Shown here piece by piece: positions 10,073 to 25,522 of a stretch of 64,000 nucleotides of DNA. Under the pieces are notes generated by a model that did no database searches, had not been told where the DNA came from, and worked only from the letters and a program-made list of their open reading frames with translations. The stretch lies in the NCBI GenBank assembly GCA_945901245.1, contig CAMDKY010000001.1, positions 47,108-111,107 on the forward strand, in the 5' to 3' direction. The DNA comes from Polynucleobacter meluiroseus. GTDB taxonomy: Bacteria > Pseudomonadota > Gammaproteobacteria > Burkholderiales > Burkholderiaceae. Each line of letters starts with the position of its first letter. Position 1 is the stretch's first letter. Both the position numbers and the translations under genes were made by a program.

Positions 10073-10720
10073 ATGAGTACGATCACCCGCATTTGTTTTG
10101 CCCGCCATGGTGAAACCGACTGGAACGCCGAACGCCGCATGCAAGGCCATATCGATATTCCACTCAATAGCCATGGGCAATCGCAAGCACGGCTGTTGGC
10201 GCAATCGCTACAGTATGCTGGCCATGCCTTTGATCACCTCTACTCCAGCGATCTAGAACGTGCCGCCGATACGGCCAAGCAGGTATCGAGTGCACTGGGG
10301 CTGAGCATCACCATTAATCCCGTCTTTCGGGAGCGGCATGTTGGCGTTTTGCAAGGCCTGCTTTTAGATGAGGCGCCCCATGCGGCTCCTGAAGTATGGC
10401 AAGCTCACCTGGCGCGAGACATTCATCATGACTTGGGTGGTGGTGAAAGTATCCAGGCGTTTCATGAACGGGCACAGCGCGCCTTGGCGATGCTGGTGGC
10501 TGCACATGCAGGCAAAACCATTTTGGTGGTGAGTCATGGCGGCACCCTCGACATGATGTACCGCATTGCCACTAAACAAGCCTTGGATCAGGCGCGGGTA
10601 GCGGTAGTACCCAATACATCCCTCAATTGGATCGCATACGACGGAGAAGCCTGGTCCGTTGAGCGCTGGGCCGATACCAATCACCTTAGTACCCTAGCCC
10701 TGGATAACGTCGATCTTTAG
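10073..10720 (+). CDS. Histidine phosphatase (phosphoglycerate mutase) family protein
   Basis: ICFARHGETDWNAERRMQGHIDIPLN ... VVSHGGTLDMM. Confidence 0.9.
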   Translation: MSTITRICFARHGETDWNAERRMQGHIDIPLNSHGQSQARLLAQSLQYAGHAFDHLYSSDLERAADTAKQVSSALGLSITINPVFRERHVGVLQGLLLDEAPHAAPEVWQAHLARDIHHDLGGGESIQAFHERAQRALAMLVAAHAGKTILVVSHGGTLDMMYRIATKQALDQARVAVVPNTSLNWIAYDGEAWSVERWADTNHLSTLALDNVDL

Positions 10721-10751
10721 CAAAGCCCCATCGCAACAGTAAAACGCCCGT

Positions 10752-11297
10752 TTACTTTGCCAGCTTCGTAATCTTGTTGCCCTGAATGCCGATACCGGCC
10801 ATGGCCCCTACTTGTCCGGTAATGAAGGCGTAGATATCGTCTTGTGCAGTAATCGTTGTGAGGGACTTGGCCATTCCATCATCCACTAGAACAACGGTAG
10901 GTCCCACTCCAATTTCAAAACCTTGAGTAGCATCCAATGCGCCAAGGGCCGATTCCTTCATGAAGAACAGCACATAACCATACTGCTGAGCGCCTAGCTG
11001 TAAACCAAATGATCCGCCTGCCGTGTTGTAATAAGCTGCTGGTCGCCCCCATTTAAATAAAACACCATCACCGTATTGCCCGCCCACCATAAAACCGGCT
11101 TTAATCACCGCTGGAAATACCAGGGTAGCAATCGCTTTCTCATTCAGTTTTTTTGCATTGTCATTGCTGGCAACTAATTGATTGAGTACGGTTCGTGCGC
11201 TACGGTCGAGATCTACTCGGCTATCTGCATGCGCAAGACCAAAGGAAAAGGCGAGGGATACCAATAACAGACCGATACTGCGACGAACTACATTCAT
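10752..11297 (-). CDS. YSC84/SYLF-domain lipid-binding protein
   Basis: AIATLVFPAVIKAGFMVGGQYGDGVLFKWG...YNTAGGSFGLQLGAQQYGYVLFFM; signal peptide. Confidence 0.88.
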   Translation of the reverse strand: MNVVRRSIGLLLVSLAFSFGLAHADSRVDLDRSARTVLNQLVASNDNAKKLNEKAIATLVFPAVIKAGFMVGGQYGDGVLFKWGRPAAYYNTAGGSFGLQLGAQQYGYVLFFMKESALGALDATQGFEIGVGPTVVLVDDGMAKSLTTITAQDDIYAFITGQVGAMAGIGIQGNKITKLAK

Positions 11298-11338
11298 GGT
11301 CAGCGTCCAAATAGATTGGGTTGATTACTTAAAATGAT

Positions 11339-11428
<90 letters not shown>

Positions 11429-11459
11429 GAACCGAACTGCAATTATAGCGTTGGGATGC

Positions 11460-13482
<2,023 letters not shown>

Positions 13483-13490
13483 AAATGAAT

Positions 13491-15794
13491 TTATTCAGAG
13501 CCGCGGACAAGGATTTCGCGGTTACCGCTGCCGCTCATTTTCGAGACCATGCCGGCTTTTTCCATATCCTCGAGTAAACGGGCTGCGCGGTTATAGCCAA
13601 TGCGTAGATGGCGCTGCACTAGGGATATCGATGCGCGCTTGTGCTCTAAAACGACTGCGACCGCTTGATCGTATAGTGGATCAGCTTCACCGCCGCCACC
13701 GCCACTGAGCACGTCCATATTGGACTCATCAGCACCCTCCAGCACGCCCTCAATGTAATTGGCTTCGCCTTTTTCTTTAAGCCACTCCACCACGCGATGC
13801 ACCTCATCGTCGGATACAAAGGCCCCATGCACCCGCACTGGAAGACCGGTACCGGGGGCCATGTAGAGCATATCGCCCATGCCCAGCAACGCTTCGGCAC
13901 CCTGTTGATCAAGGATGGTGCGGCTGTCAATTTTGCTACTGACCTGAAATGAAATCCGCGTTGGTACGTTGGCTTTGATCAAACCGGTAATCACATCGAC
14001 GCTGGGACGCTGAGTAGCGAGTACTAAATGGATGCCGGCTGCTCTGGCCTTTTGGGCGATACGCGCAATCAGTTCTTCGATCTTTTTGCCAGACACCATC
14101 ATCAGGTCAGCCAGCTCATCGATCACAATCACAATCACGGGGGCTTTGTAGATTGGCTCTGGATCATCCGGCGTCAAGCTAAATGGGTTAGTGAGTTTTT
14201 CACCTTTCTCTTCTGCTTCGAGAATCTTTTTATTAAAGCCCGCTAAATTACGCACACCAAATTTACTCATGAGTTTGTAGCGGCGCTCCATTTCATTCAC
14301 CGCCCAATTGAGGGCGTTGTAGGCCTGCTTCATGTCGGTTACCACTGGGCACAGCAAATGCGGAATCTTGTCGTACATCGCCATTTCTAACATCTTGGGA
14401 TCAATCATGATCAAGCGCACCTCATCGGGCTTGGCTTTAAATAGGATCGATAAAATCATGGCATTAATACCAACCGATTTACCAGCGCCCGTGGTACCTG
14501 CCACTAAGCAATGCGGCATCTTCGCCAAATCAGCCACCATTGGGCTACCCGAAATACCTTTGCCTAAGGCCAAGGTGAGCAGCGAATGGCTATCGTTGTA
14601 TACCTGTGAGCTGAGAATTTCTGAAAGGTAAACCGATTGACGGCTGGGGTTGGGCAACTCCAAAGCCATGCAGGTTTTGCCGGGAATGGTTTCTACTACA
14701 CGCAAGCTCACGAGGCCTAATGATCGTGATAGATCGCGCGACAAATTGACAATCTGACTGCCTTTGACGCCAATCGCCGGCTCAATCTCGTAGCGCGTCA
14801 CGACTGGGCCTGGGTAAGCTGCAATCACTTTGACTTCCACGCCAAATTCATCAAGCTTGCGCTCAATTAAACGCGAGGTAAATTCCAAGATGTCGGCAGA
14901 AATCGTTTCTTTTACTTCTGGCACCTCATCCAATAAAGACAGCGGTGGTAATTCAGAATCGGGAATGTCGACAAACAAAGGTTGCTGTTTTTCACGCTCG
15001 ACTCGCACACTCTTAGCAATCTGCAAGGGCGCCCGCACAATTTGGACGGCAGGGGCAATTTCAACCCGACCGCGCACTTCTTCAACAAACTCTTCACGCT
15101 CTTCTGCGGCTTGCTCGCCCAGCTTGCGGTCTTCCACGCTTTCTTGACGCTCGCGCAGCCGGCGGTAGAGCAGTTCTAAAGAACGACCCACCTGCTCTGC
15201 GACATTCAACCAAGAAAAACGTAAAAATAAAGAGAGTCCAGCAAATAGGCCAAACAGCAAGACAACGGTCGAGCCTGTAAAGCCAAGTGCCATCACCAAG
15301 GGATCGCCAATCAGCTCGCCCAAGATACCGCCAGGTGGTCGCGGTAAAGGCAAGGCCAACGAATGCAAACGAATCGACTCGAGGCCCATGCTCGAGCACA
15401 GAGTTAATCCAAAACCAAGCCAACGCACGAGCAGCGAGTCGGGTTTAGCTGCGAGGTCGGATGGCAACGGAATGCTCCACAGCTCACGCCAACCCACAAT
15501 GACTCGGCGGCCAAAGAGCACAACCCACCAAAACGCGGAAGCCCCAAAGATATAGAGCAATAAATCGGCAGTCCAGGCACCAAAGCGCCCTCCGATATTA
15601 CTCGGCGCCTCGAAGCTGGCATGCGACCAAGCTGGGTCTGACTTGGAATAGGTCAAGAGCACCGCGATGAGCCCGAGGCAAAGGCCTACTGTCAAAAACC
15701 AGCGGATTTCCAGAAAAAGGCGGGGCATTCGTCCCTGTCCACCATGTTGGGGGGGTGGATTGTAGTTATTGGGGTATTGGGTCGATTTAGCCAT
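13491..15794 (-). CDS. ftsK: DNA translocase FtsK
   Basis: [33 protein letters not shown]-terminal gamma winged-helix domain, four N-terminal TMs. Confidence 0.97.
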   Translation of the reverse strand: MAKSTQYPNNYNPPPQHGGQGRMPRLFLEIRWFLTVGLCLGLIAVLLTYSKSDPAWSHASFEAPSNIGGRFGAWTADLLLYIFGASAFWWVVLFGRRVIVGWRELWSIPLPSDLAAKPDSLLVRWLGFGLTLCSSMGLESIRLHSLALPLPRPPGGILGELIGDPLVMALGFTGSTVVLLFGLFAGLSLFLRFSWLNVAEQVGRSLELLYRRLRERQESVEDRKLGEQAAEEREEFVEEVRGRVEIAPAVQIVRAPLQIAKSVRVEREKQQPLFVDIPDSELPPLSLLDEVPEVKETISADILEFTSRLIERKLDEFGVEVKVIAAYPGPVVTRYEIEPAIGVKGSQIVNLSRDLSRSLGLVSLRVVETIPGKTCMALELPNPSRQSVYLSEILSSQVYNDSHSLLTLALGKGISGSPMVADLAKMPHCLVAGTTGAGKSVGINAMILSILFKAKPDEVRLIMIDPKMLEMAMYDKIPHLLCPVVTDMKQAYNALNWAVNEMERRYKLMSKFGVRNLAGFNKKILEAEEKGEKLTNPFSLTPDDPEPIYKAPVIVIVIDELADLMMVSGKKIEELIARIAQKARAAGIHLVLATQRPSVDVITGLIKANVPTRISFQVSSKIDSRTILDQQGAEALLGMGDMLYMAPGTGLPVRVHGAFVSDDEVHRVVEWLKEKGEANYIEGVLEGADESNMDVLSGGGGGEADPLYDQAVAVVLEHKRASISLVQRHLRIGYNRAARLLEDMEKAGMVSKMSGSGNREILVRGSE

Positions 15795-15829
15795 GTTTAC
15801 TAATTGTAATCAAGCAATCCTATAATTAG

Positions 15830-16786
<957 letters not shown>

Positions 16787-16803
16787 AACGCAAACGAACG
16801 GCC

Positions 16804-16834
16804 AAAAAAAACGCCCACATCATGGGCGTTTTTT
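16804..16834. terminator. Bidirectional intrinsic terminator between trxB and hppA
   Basis: A-tract + ACGCCCA-CATCA-TGGGCGT + T-tract. Confidence 0.85.
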
Positions 16835-16897
16835 CTTAACTACTTTTTTATGTCGACTTTTTCATATCGACTATTTGTTTACTAATCATGCGAGTGA

Positions 16898-18955
16898 TTA
16901 CCCCATTACTGGGAGCAATGGAACGATCAATAAAGCGACGATGTTAATAATCTTAATGAGTGGATTAATCGCTGGTCCAGCGGTATCTTTGTAGGGATCT
17001 CCCACCGTATCGCCCGTTACGGCAGCTTTGTGGGCCTCGGATCCCTTGCCGCCGTGATGGCCTTCCTCAATGTACTTTTTGGCGTTATCCCAAGCGCCGC
17101 CGCCGGTACACATCGAAATAGCGACAAATAAACCGGTCACAATCGTGCCCATGAGTAAGCCGCCGAGTGCGGCGGGACCCAGCAACAATCCCACCAAGAT
17201 CGGAATAATCACCGGCAACAGCGAAGGAATAATCATTTCTTTAATTGCGGCTGTGGTCAGCATGTCTACCGCTGTTCCGTATTCCGGCTTACCAGTACCG
17301 TCCATGATTCCTGGAATATCGCGGAACTGACGACGCACCTCTTCGACCACGGCTCCTGCGCAGCGACCGACGGCCTCCATTGCCATTGCACCAAATAGAA
17401 ATGGAATCATGCCTCCAATAAACAATCCAATAATGACCATGTGATTGGAGAGATCGAAACTGACTCGCTGACCACTTAAGGCCAGTGCATTGGTGTAATC
17501 GGCAAAGAGCACGAGTGCGGCTAAGCCGGCTGAGCCAATGGCATATCCCTTGGTAACCGCTTTTGTTGTATTACCGACCGCATCCAATGGATCGGTAATG
17601 TCACGAACCGACTGGGGCATACCGGCCATCTCCGCAATACCGCCCGCATTGTCTGTAATGGGGCCGTACGCATCCAAAGCCACCACAATCCCAGCCATGG
17701 AAAGCATTGCAGTCGCGGCGGTGGCAATTCCGTAAATGCCAGCAAACCAATAGGCGAGATAGATAGCGGCGCAAACGAACAAGACCGGATACGCGGTGGA
17801 GCGCATCGAAACGCCCAAGCCAGCGATGATATTCGTGCCATGGCCTTTTGTAGAAGCTTCAGCGATGTGCTTCACAGGTGCAAATTGCGTACCGGTGTAG
17901 TACTCCGTAATCCACACTAAGCCGGCCGTTAAACCAAGCCCCACCACGGTTGATGCGAATAAGCGCCACTGACTACCAGGCATTCCCAAGGCATCGTCTG
18001 GAATGATCCAGTTGGTCGCGAAGTAAAAAGCCACCAAAGAAAGTCCGCCTGCAATGACCAATCCCTTATACAAAGCCGGCATCACATTTTTCATGCCAGG
18101 GGTGGCTTTGACAAACGAGCAACCCACAATCGACGCCAAAATAGAGATACCACCAAGAACCAATGGATAGACTACTGCCTCAAAGGGGGCGCCGGTAACC
18201 ACAATCGCACCCAGCACCATCGTTGCAATTAAAGTAACTGCGTAGGTCTCAAATAAGTCGGCCGCCATACCGGCGCAATCGCCTACGTTATCGCCCACGT
18301 TATCTGCAATCACTGCAGGATTTCTGGGATCATCTTCAGGGATGCCCGCTTCGACTTTACCAACCAAGTCGGCACCCACATCAGCTCCTTTGGTGAAAAT
18401 ACCGCCACCAAGGCGAGCAAAAATGGAAATCAAGGAGGAGCCAAAAGCCAAGCCTATTAGCGGATGCAGTACATCCGAGAGATCACGGGCATCGCCGCTC
18501 AAAGCTAAAACCCAGAAAAAGACACCAACACCGAGTAAGCCCAAACCAACGACTAGCATTCCGGTAATAGCGCCACCCTTAAACGCCACATTAAGCGCTT
18601 CATTCATTCCAATGGTGGCTGCTTGTGCAGTGCGCACGTTGGCTTTGACCGAAACATTCATGCCAATAAAGCCGCAAGCACCAGACAAAACCGCTCCGAT
18701 CACAAAACCAACAGCCGTTGCGATATCTAAAAAGAGGCCGATTAATATAGTCAGGATTAAACCGACGACCGCGATTGTTTTGTACTGGCGAGATAAATAG
18801 GCGGCTGCACCCTGCTCAATTGCCTGAGCAATTTCGACCATTTTGGCATTCCCAGTGCTTTGCTTTAAAATCCAACTGCGCACACCGAAGCCATAAATTA
18901 CGGCGACTAGGCCGCAAGCCAAGGCAAAGTAGAGACCGAGCGTTGCATTATCCAT
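16898..18955 (-). CDS. hppA: Membrane-bound H+-translocating pyrophosphatase (K+-independent type predicted)
   Basis: [70 protein letters not shown] motif; start at MDNATLG. Confidence 0.95.
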   Translation of the reverse strand: MDNATLGLYFALACGLVAVIYGFGVRSWILKQSTGNAKMVEIAQAIEQGAAAYLSRQYKTIAVVGLILTILIGLFLDIATAVGFVIGAVLSGACGFIGMNVSVKANVRTAQAATIGMNEALNVAFKGGAITGMLVVGLGLLGVGVFFWVLALSGDARDLSDVLHPLIGLAFGSSLISIFARLGGGIFTKGADVGADLVGKVEAGIPEDDPRNPAVIADNVGDNVGDCAGMAADLFETYAVTLIATMVLGAIVVTGAPFEAVVYPLVLGGISILASIVGCSFVKATPGMKNVMPALYKGLVIAGGLSLVAFYFATNWIIPDDALGMPGSQWRLFASTVVGLGLTAGLVWITEYYTGTQFAPVKHIAEASTKGHGTNIIAGLGVSMRSTAYPVLFVCAAIYLAYWFAGIYGIATAATAMLSMAGIVVALDAYGPITDNAGGIAEMAGMPQSVRDITDPLDAVGNTTKAVTKGYAIGSAGLAALVLFADYTNALALSGQRVSFDLSNHMVIIGLFIGGMIPFLFGAMAMEAVGRCAGAVVEEVRRQFRDIPGIMDGTGKPEYGTAVDMLTTAAIKEMIIPSLLPVIIPILVGLLLGPAALGGLLMGTIVTGLFVAISMCTGGGAWDNAKKYIEEGHHGGKGSEAHKAAVTGDTVGDPYKDTAGPAINPLIKIINIVALLIVPLLPVMG

Positions 18956-19124
18956 CCTGAAATCCCTTTGTTTATACGTCGTTAATTTGCGCTTTTGATT
19001 ACCAATTCGCTCTAAATACCTAGAATCATCCAATCAAAATGCACAGCAAATAGTATGTAACAGAAAGGGTGCTTTGTCTCTTTGTTAAGATTAGGGTATC
19101 CACTAATAATTATTTGGAGTTTGT

Positions 19125-19661
19125 ATGAGTCTTGACAACGTAAAACCAGGCAAAAATATACCCGAGCATTTCAACGTCATTATTGAAATTCCGATGAATG
19201 CGGATCCAATAAAGTACGAGGTAGACAAAGAAACGGGGGCTATTTTTGTGGACCGCTTTATGGGAACGGCCATGCACTACCCCTGTAATTACGGCTACAT
19301 TCCGAAAACCATTGCTGGCGATGGCGACCCTGTTGATGTGTTGGTTGTCACCCCCTTTCCACTCATACCAGGAGTGGTTGTGAGTTGCCGTGCTATTGGT
19401 GTTTTACAAATGGAAGATGAAGGTGGTCAAGATGCTAAATTATTGGCCGTGCCTGAAGATCGTATTTTGTCCATCTACACCCACTGGCAAAAAATAGAAG
19501 ATATCAATCCGCTGCGCCGCAATCAAATCCAACACTTCTTTGAGCACTACAAAGACCTGGAGCCCGGCAAGTGGGTAAAGGTTCGCGGTTGGGGTGGCAT
19601 TGCTGATGCCCATCAAGAAATCCTCGAAGGCATTGAGCGCTACAACAAGGAAAAGGCATAA
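19125..19661 (+). CDS. ppa: Soluble family I inorganic pyrophosphatase
   Basis: YGYIPKTIAGDGDPVDVLVVTPFPLIPGVV; SD TTGGAG. Confidence 0.95.
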   Translation: MSLDNVKPGKNIPEHFNVIIEIPMNADPIKYEVDKETGAIFVDRFMGTAMHYPCNYGYIPKTIAGDGDPVDVLVVTPFPLIPGVVVSCRAIGVLQMEDEGGQDAKLLAVPEDRILSIYTHWQKIEDINPLRRNQIQHFFEHYKDLEPGKWVKVRGWGGIADAHQEILEGIERYNKEKA

Positions 19662-19664
19662 GCC

Positions 19665-21284
19665 TTGACCCCGTTTCACATTGCCCTTGCTCAAATTAAC
19701 CCGGTAGTGGGGGATTTGAGCGGCAATGCGAAACTCATTAGCGATGCGGCTGAAGTAGCCTACCGTGCTGGCGCTAAATTACTAATTACCCCCGAGCTCG
19801 CTCTAACCGGCTACCCCCCTGAAGACTTACTGCTGCGCCCTGCTTTTATTGAGACGGCGGCAGATGCCTTGGATCAATTGCGTCGTACTTTGGCGGTGTA
19901 CCCAGGTTTGGCTGTCGCAGTCGGTCACCCCCTAAAGACCCCAAAGGGATTGCACAATGCTGCATCGGTGCTGCGGGATGGCAAATCGATTGCGGTTTAC
20001 GCCAAGCATGAACTTCCCAACAACGAGGTCTTTGATGAAGTGCGCTACTTCACACCGGGTAATGCGCCTTGTGTTTTTGACATCGAGGGCTGCACTATCG
20101 GAGTGATCATTTGCGAAGATGCGTGGCATGCCGGTCCTGCGACCCAGGCCAAAGCAGCAGGCGCGCAGCTACTCATTTCGCTCAATGCATCGCCATACCA
20201 TTTACACAAAGAAAATTTACGACTAGAAGTGCTGCGCAAGGTCATTGGTGCAACCGGCTTACCATTTATTTATGTAAACGCCATTGGCGGTCAAGATGAG
20301 CTGGTCTTTGATGGTGGCTCTTTTGCGCTCGATGCCAATGGCTTAGTGGCTATTGCAATGCCGCAGTTTGAAAGCGGTATTGGTCTGCTTACGATTGATC
20401 AAAACGGAGAGCCCGAACTGGGGCAAATTGCTCCGTCCCAAAGCATGGAGTCACAAGCCTATGCTGCCTTAGTGCTGGGCGTACGTGATTACGTGCAAAA
20501 GAATGGATTCCCGGGCGTCATTATTGGTTTATCTGGCGGAGTCGATTCTGCTTTGGTGTTGGCTGTGGCAGTGGATGCCCTAGGCGCCGAGCAGGTGCGC
20601 GCCGTGATGATGCCATCGCCCTACACTGCTGAGATATCGTGGCTTGACGCTCAGGCGCTAGCGAAGAATCTGGGCGTGCAATACGATGTGATTCCGATTC
20701 AAGCGCCAATGGCGGCATTTGAGCAGGCCTTACATCCTTCATTTGAGGGGCTAGCCCCCGATACAACGGAAGAGAATATTCAGGCCCGTATCCGCGGCAC
20801 TCTACTCATGGCACTGTCAAATAAAACCGGCCGTCTGGTTTTAACGACTGGCAACAAAAGTGAAATGGCCGTTGGTTATTGCACACTCTACGGCGATATG
20901 GCGGGTGGCTTTGCGGTTATTAAAGACATTCCCAAAACCTTGGTCTATCAACTCTGTGCCTATCGCAATAGCGTGGCGCCCGTTATTCCAGAACGGATTT
21001 TGTCGCGTGCGCCTTCCGCTGAATTGCGCCCCGACCAAACCGATCAAGATAGCCTCCCTCCCTATGAACTCTTAGACGCCATCGTCGAGGGCTATATGGA
21101 GCAAAACCAATCGATTGCATCCTTGATTGAACGCGGGTTTGATGAGGCCAGTGTGCGTAAGATAACCCGCTTGATTAAGCTCAATGAATACAAGCGGCGC
21201 CAGGCGCCACCCGGCGTCCGCGTTACGACCCGGGCATTTGGCCGGGATTGGCGCTATCCGATTACCTCGGGATTTTTAGCCTAA
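19665..21284 (+). CDS. nadE: Glutamine-dependent NAD+ synthase
   Basis: N-terminal nitrilase domain (PELALTGYPPEDLL, YAKHELPNNEVFDEVRYF, VIICEDAW) and synthetase domain (IIGLSGGVDSALVLAVA); TTG start. Confidence 0.95.
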   Translation: MTPFHIALAQINPVVGDLSGNAKLISDAAEVAYRAGAKLLITPELALTGYPPEDLLLRPAFIETAADALDQLRRTLAVYPGLAVAVGHPLKTPKGLHNAASVLRDGKSIAVYAKHELPNNEVFDEVRYFTPGNAPCVFDIEGCTIGVIICEDAWHAGPATQAKAAGAQLLISLNASPYHLHKENLRLEVLRKVIGATGLPFIYVNAIGGQDELVFDGGSFALDANGLVAIAMPQFESGIGLLTIDQNGEPELGQIAPSQSMESQAYAALVLGVRDYVQKNGFPGVIIGLSGGVDSALVLAVAVDALGAEQVRAVMMPSPYTAEISWLDAQALAKNLGVQYDVIPIQAPMAAFEQALHPSFEGLAPDTTEENIQARIRGTLLMALSNKTGRLVLTTGNKSEMAVGYCTLYGDMAGGFAVIKDIPKTLVYQLCAYRNSVAPVIPERILSRAPSAELRPDQTDQDSLPPYELLDAIVEGYMEQNQSIASLIERGFDEASVRKITRLIKLNEYKRRQAPPGVRVTTRAFGRDWRYPITSGFLA

Positions 21285-21343
21285 GACCCTGAATTTATAG
21301 TCTATTAGACCGCCTGAGACGCAGCAATGGGTTTTGGGTATGA

Positions 21344-21703
<360 letters not shown>

Positions 21704-21731
21704 GACCGTAAGAGTGCCAGGAGAAGTACCG

Positions 21732-22868
21732 CTAGTCCGCCTGTACTAGTACTATGCTTTTTGAGTCGGCATTACTTGGCCGAACCCTGTAGCCTTGAAA
21801 AAATACCTCTGCAGATGACAGCCCAGAAGTCAGCAGCTTAAGCGGCGGCTTACCGTAAAAGGAATGGCCAAGGCCGGGCTCCATGGCCTTACTTTGTACC
21901 TTCCCATCCCCATCCTCCACGCAGATTACTTGTGCCGTCGGCATTTTGACGTAAACCATATTGCCTGGCTTACTTGCAGCGGGTGACTTGTAGTTTTCGA
22001 TGAGTGCATCTGTCGGCGGGCAAGCTGAATTGGCCGCCACTACCATCGCAGGACTCGGGGTGGTTGCAGGGCTCGGGGTAACTGGGGGGCTTACTTGCGG
22101 AGTTACGGCTGGAGCAGCACTTACCGGCTCAGCTGGAGGAGGACTAGCTGGCGCAGTATCCACCGGCGTTACAGTTAACGCAATTACCTCTGCTTGCTTT
22201 GACTTGCCCATCAAGGCATCCAGCTGGCTCACGAATAGGGGCTGAAATTGCACCAAAGCCAATACAAGCGCACCTACCGGCAGTAACCAAACCCATTTTT
22301 TACCAGCCGACTTTTGTTTGTGCCCAAGGGCTTGCGCCTGCATACTAGGCTCTGGCTTTACAGCCTCTACCAAAATAGGCTTCGCTTCTGGCTGACTGAC
22401 TGCTCGAGACTCTGCTTCCGTTTTTCTTGTTTTGCGAGCTGTTTTCTTTACTTCATTTGGCTCATCTTCTTTTGGCTCCGCTACTTCAGTTACATTCTCG
22501 GGCAAAAGGGGGCCAGGCGCACCACTCTGCTCTGCTACTTTTGCAGCATCGAGTAAGGGCTGTGACTCGGCTAGAGATGATTCACTCTGAGTAAACTCGC
22601 CCTCTTGGCTTAACGGTAACTCTGCTTGCGGCCCAAAATCAAATGCGTCCTTTTCGTCGAGCTGGATTAATTTGGCTACTTTCTTAGCGGCAACTAATTT
22701 AATTGTGGGCGAGTAAAAACTACTGCTTTGTCCGTTCTCGATCTGCTGAATTTGCTTCTTTGAGAGGCAGGCCAGTAGCGCCAACTGCTCGACCGACATG
22801 GCGCATTTTTCCCGTGCCGTGCTGAATGCGGCGCTGCGTATTTCAGGGGAGGATTGTTTTTGCACCAT
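21732..22868 (-). CDS. Helix-turn-helix membrane protein (RodZ-like architecture)
   Basis: N-terminal HTH (AREKCAMSVEQLALLACLSKKQIQQIENGQ), acidic/Pro-rich linker, single TM KKWVWLLPVGALVLALVQF, periplasmic C-terminus. Confidence 0.65.
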   Translation of the reverse strand: MVQKQSSPEIRSAAFSTAREKCAMSVEQLALLACLSKKQIQQIENGQSSSFYSPTIKLVAAKKVAKLIQLDEKDAFDFGPQAELPLSQEGEFTQSESSLAESQPLLDAAKVAEQSGAPGPLLPENVTEVAEPKEDEPNEVKKTARKTRKTEAESRAVSQPEAKPILVEAVKPEPSMQAQALGHKQKSAGKKWVWLLPVGALVLALVQFQPLFVSQLDALMGKSKQAEVIALTVTPVDTAPASPPPAEPVSAAPAVTPQVSPPVTPSPATTPSPAMVVAANSACPPTDALIENYKSPAASKPGNMVYVKMPTAQVICVEDGDGKVQSKAMEPGLGHSFYGKPPLKLLTSGLSSAEVFFQGYRVRPSNADSKSIVLVQAD

Positions 22869-22994
22869 CTACCTTGCTTTCAGCTACGGATCTTATAAAC
22901 GAATTTTTCTTGATTTAACAAAATTATCAATTGAATATCGTATTTAATAAATTCACCCAAGAGCCAATGGGACTCATTGCATTAATAGGTCGAC

Positions 22995-23612
22995 TCATAC
23001 TTTCTCAAGGGAGGCTTCTAAATAGGACTTCACTAAACCTTGCAATGAATCGGCCCGCATTTTTTCCATTACGCGCGCCTTGTGCACTTTAATCGTGGCA
23101 TCGGTGGTACCAAGCTTCACTGCAATGTCTTTATTTAAGAGGCCTTGGACCAGCAGGTGGCAAACCTCTTTTTCACGGGGAGTCAGCGTACTGAAATAAC
23201 GCTTAACCTCAACATCTTTAGAGACCCGCTTTAGCTGCCGACTGTCAAATGCAATGGCATCCGCGACGGAATGCAGTAGATCCTCTAAGTTAAAGGGCTT
23301 AAATAAAAAATCCAGAGCCCCTTTTTTTAAGCTTTTGACGATCTGTTGCGGATGACTTTGACCACTCACAAAAATGATGGGGGTCTTACGACCCATGCGC
23401 AGTAGCTCTTCCTGTAGGTCAAGCCCAGTCATGTCGGGCATTTGCATGTCGAGCAAAATCACTGCTGGCGCAATCGGTACCGAATGCTCGATAAAGGCTT
23501 TCGCACTGGCGAAATCGTGAACGTTGTAACCCAACTCGCGCAGCATTCTGCTCAAGGAAGCCCGCATTGACTCGTCATCATCAACTAGATAGACGTGCCC
23601 TGATGTATTCAT
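22995..23612 (-). CDS. FixJ/NarL-type two-component response regulator (orphan in this window)
   Basis: VYLVDDDESMRASLSRMLRELGY..VILLDMQMPDMTGL..VSGQ; LTPREKEVCHLLVQGLLNKDIAVKLGTTDATIKVHKARVMEKM. Confidence 0.9.
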   Translation of the reverse strand: MNTSGHVYLVDDDESMRASLSRMLRELGYNVHDFASAKAFIEHSVPIAPAVILLDMQMPDMTGLDLQEELLRMGRKTPIIFVSGQSHPQQIVKSLKKGALDFLFKPFNLEDLLHSVADAIAFDSRQLKRVSKDVEVKRYFSTLTPREKEVCHLLVQGLLNKDIAVKLGTTDATIKVHKARVMEKMRADSLQGLVKSYLEASLEKV

Positions 23613-23830
23613 GTTTTCACCCTAATTTGCAATTACTGCAAATGTAATAGAAGTGCTGTACTTTAGATATTAGCCCAATAGCTAACTTTTGAAGGCTAAG
23701 CTACTGGATTCATTATGGTTTTTTAACATTGCAGTGCAGCAATCTATTTCCCCATCATTGCCCGTACTTCACCCTATCCCCACTCATTGCACAATAGAGG
23801 TTTTTCTCAATTACAGATGGAGTCTGCCGC

Positions 23831-25522
23831 ATGAAACGCCTCAACGAACGCTCACGCATGGTCACTGAAGGGGTTGCGCGCGCACCCAATCGCTCGATGT
23901 ACTACGCCATGGGCTACAAAGATGGGGACTTCACTAAACCCATGGTGGGTGTGGCCAATGGTCACTCGACCGTAACGCCTTGCAATAGTGGCTTACAAAA
24001 GCTAGCTGATGCCGCAATTGAAGCGCTGGAGGCGGCTGGTGCCAAAGCCCAAGTATTTGGTACACCTACGATTTCAGATGGCATTGGCATGGGTACCGAG
24101 GGCATGAAGTATTCCTTGGTGTCACGTGAAGTCATCGCCGACAGCATTGAGTGCTGCGTGAACGGGTTGTGGCAAGACGGCGTGGTGGTGATTGGTGGCT
24201 GCGATAAGAATATGCCCGGTGGCATGATGGCCATGGTGCGCACCAATGTACCCAGTATCTATGTCTATGGCGGCACCATTCAGCCAGGCCATTACAAAGG
24301 CAAAGAGCTCAACATTGTGTCTGCTTTCGAAGCGGTTGGTGAATTTACATCTGGCCGTTTGAGTGAAGAAGACTTTAAGGGCATTGAGCAAAATGCCTGC
24401 CCTAGCAGTGGCTCGTGCGGCGGTATGTATACCGCCAACACCATGAGCTCATCATTTGAAGCATTGGGTATGAGCCTACCCTACTCATCAACGATGTCCA
24501 ACGTCGATGCCGAAAAAGTAGCTAGTGCTGCGGATTCAGCGCGCGCGGTGATCGAAGCAATTAAAAATAACTTACGCCCGCGCGATATTGTCACTAAAAA
24601 ATCGATTGAAAATGCCGTGAGCGTCATCATGGCCGTGGGTGGCTCAACCAACGCTGTGTTGCATTTCTTGGCCATTACCAGCGCCGCTGAAATCGACTGG
24701 ACCATCGATGATTTTGAGCGCATTCGCAAACGCGTTCCTGTGATTGCCGATATGAAACCATCAGGCACTTACTTAGCAACCGATTTACATCAGGCTGGTG
24801 GCATTCCCCAAATCATGAAAATCTTGCTCGATGGCGGCTTGCTGCACGGCGATTGCATGACCATTACCGGTAAGACCATTGCTGAAGTTCTAAAAGATGT
24901 TCCTTCGGTGCCTCGTGCAGATCAGAAAGTCATTCGTACCTTGGCGAACCCCATGTACGCCGAAGGCCATCTGGCTATTCTGAAGGGCAACATTTCGCCC
25001 GAGGGTTGCGTTGCCAAAATCACTGGCCTTAAAAATCCATCGATTACGGGTCCAGCACGCGTCTTTGATTCAGAAGATTTAGCCATGGAAGCCATCATGG
25101 CTAGCAAAATTAAGGCGGGCGATATTGTGGTGATTCGTTATGAAGGCCCCAAGGGTGGGCCAGGTATGCGTGAAATGCTATCGCCTACCTCAGCTTTAGT
25201 TGGCCAAGGCCTTGGTGAGAGCGTGGGCCTCATTACCGATGGCCGCTTCTCGGGCGGAACTTGGGGCATGGTTGTGGGTCACGTTGCACCTGAAGCCTAT
25301 GTCGGCGGTACCATTGCGCTGATCGAGGAAGGTGATTCGGTAACAATTGATGCGCACAAGCTCTTAATTCAGCTCAATGTTACAGATGATGAGATTGCTA
25401 AACGTCGCGCCGCTTGGAAACAACCTAAACCACGCTATACCCGCGGCCTACTGGCGAAGTACGCTAGTCTTGCCGGTAGCGCAAGTAAGGGCGCTGTAAC
25501 CGATATGGACTTGAAGTTCTAA
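23831..25522 (+). CDS. ilvD: Dihydroxy-acid dehydratase
   Basis: [54 protein letters not shown]. Confidence 0.97.
   Translation: MKRLNERSRMVTEGVARAPNRSMYYAMGYKDGDFTKPMVGVANGHSTVTPCNSGLQKLADAAIEALEAAGAKAQVFGTPTISDGIGMGTEGMKYSLVSREVIADSIECCVNGLWQDGVVVIGGCDKNMPGGMMAMVRTNVPSIYVYGGTIQPGHYKGKELNIVSAFEAVGEFTSGRLSEEDFKGIEQNACPSSGSCGGMYTANTMSSSFEALGMSLPYSSTMSNVDAEKVASAADSARAVIEAIKNNLRPRDIVTKKSIENAVSVIMAVGGSTNAVLHFLAITSAAEIDWTIDDFERIRKRVPVIADMKPSGTYLATDLHQAGGIPQIMKILLDGGLLHGDCMTITGKTIAEVLKDVPSVPRADQKVIRTLANPMYAEGHLAILKGNISPEGCVAKITGLKNPSITGPARVFDSEDLAMEAIMASKIKAGDIVVIRYEGPKGGPGMREMLSPTSALVGQGLGESVGLITDGRFSGGTWGMVVGHVAPEAYVGGTIALIEEGDSVTIDAHKLLIQLNVTDDEIAKRRAAWKQPKPRYTRGLLAKYASLAGSASKGAVTDMDLKF

Noticed and set aside
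18342-18800. 152-aa plus-strand ORF antisense to hppA
   Set aside because: Low-complexity reverse reading of a membrane protein gene (Pro/Ala/Lys rich), no SD or family resemblance
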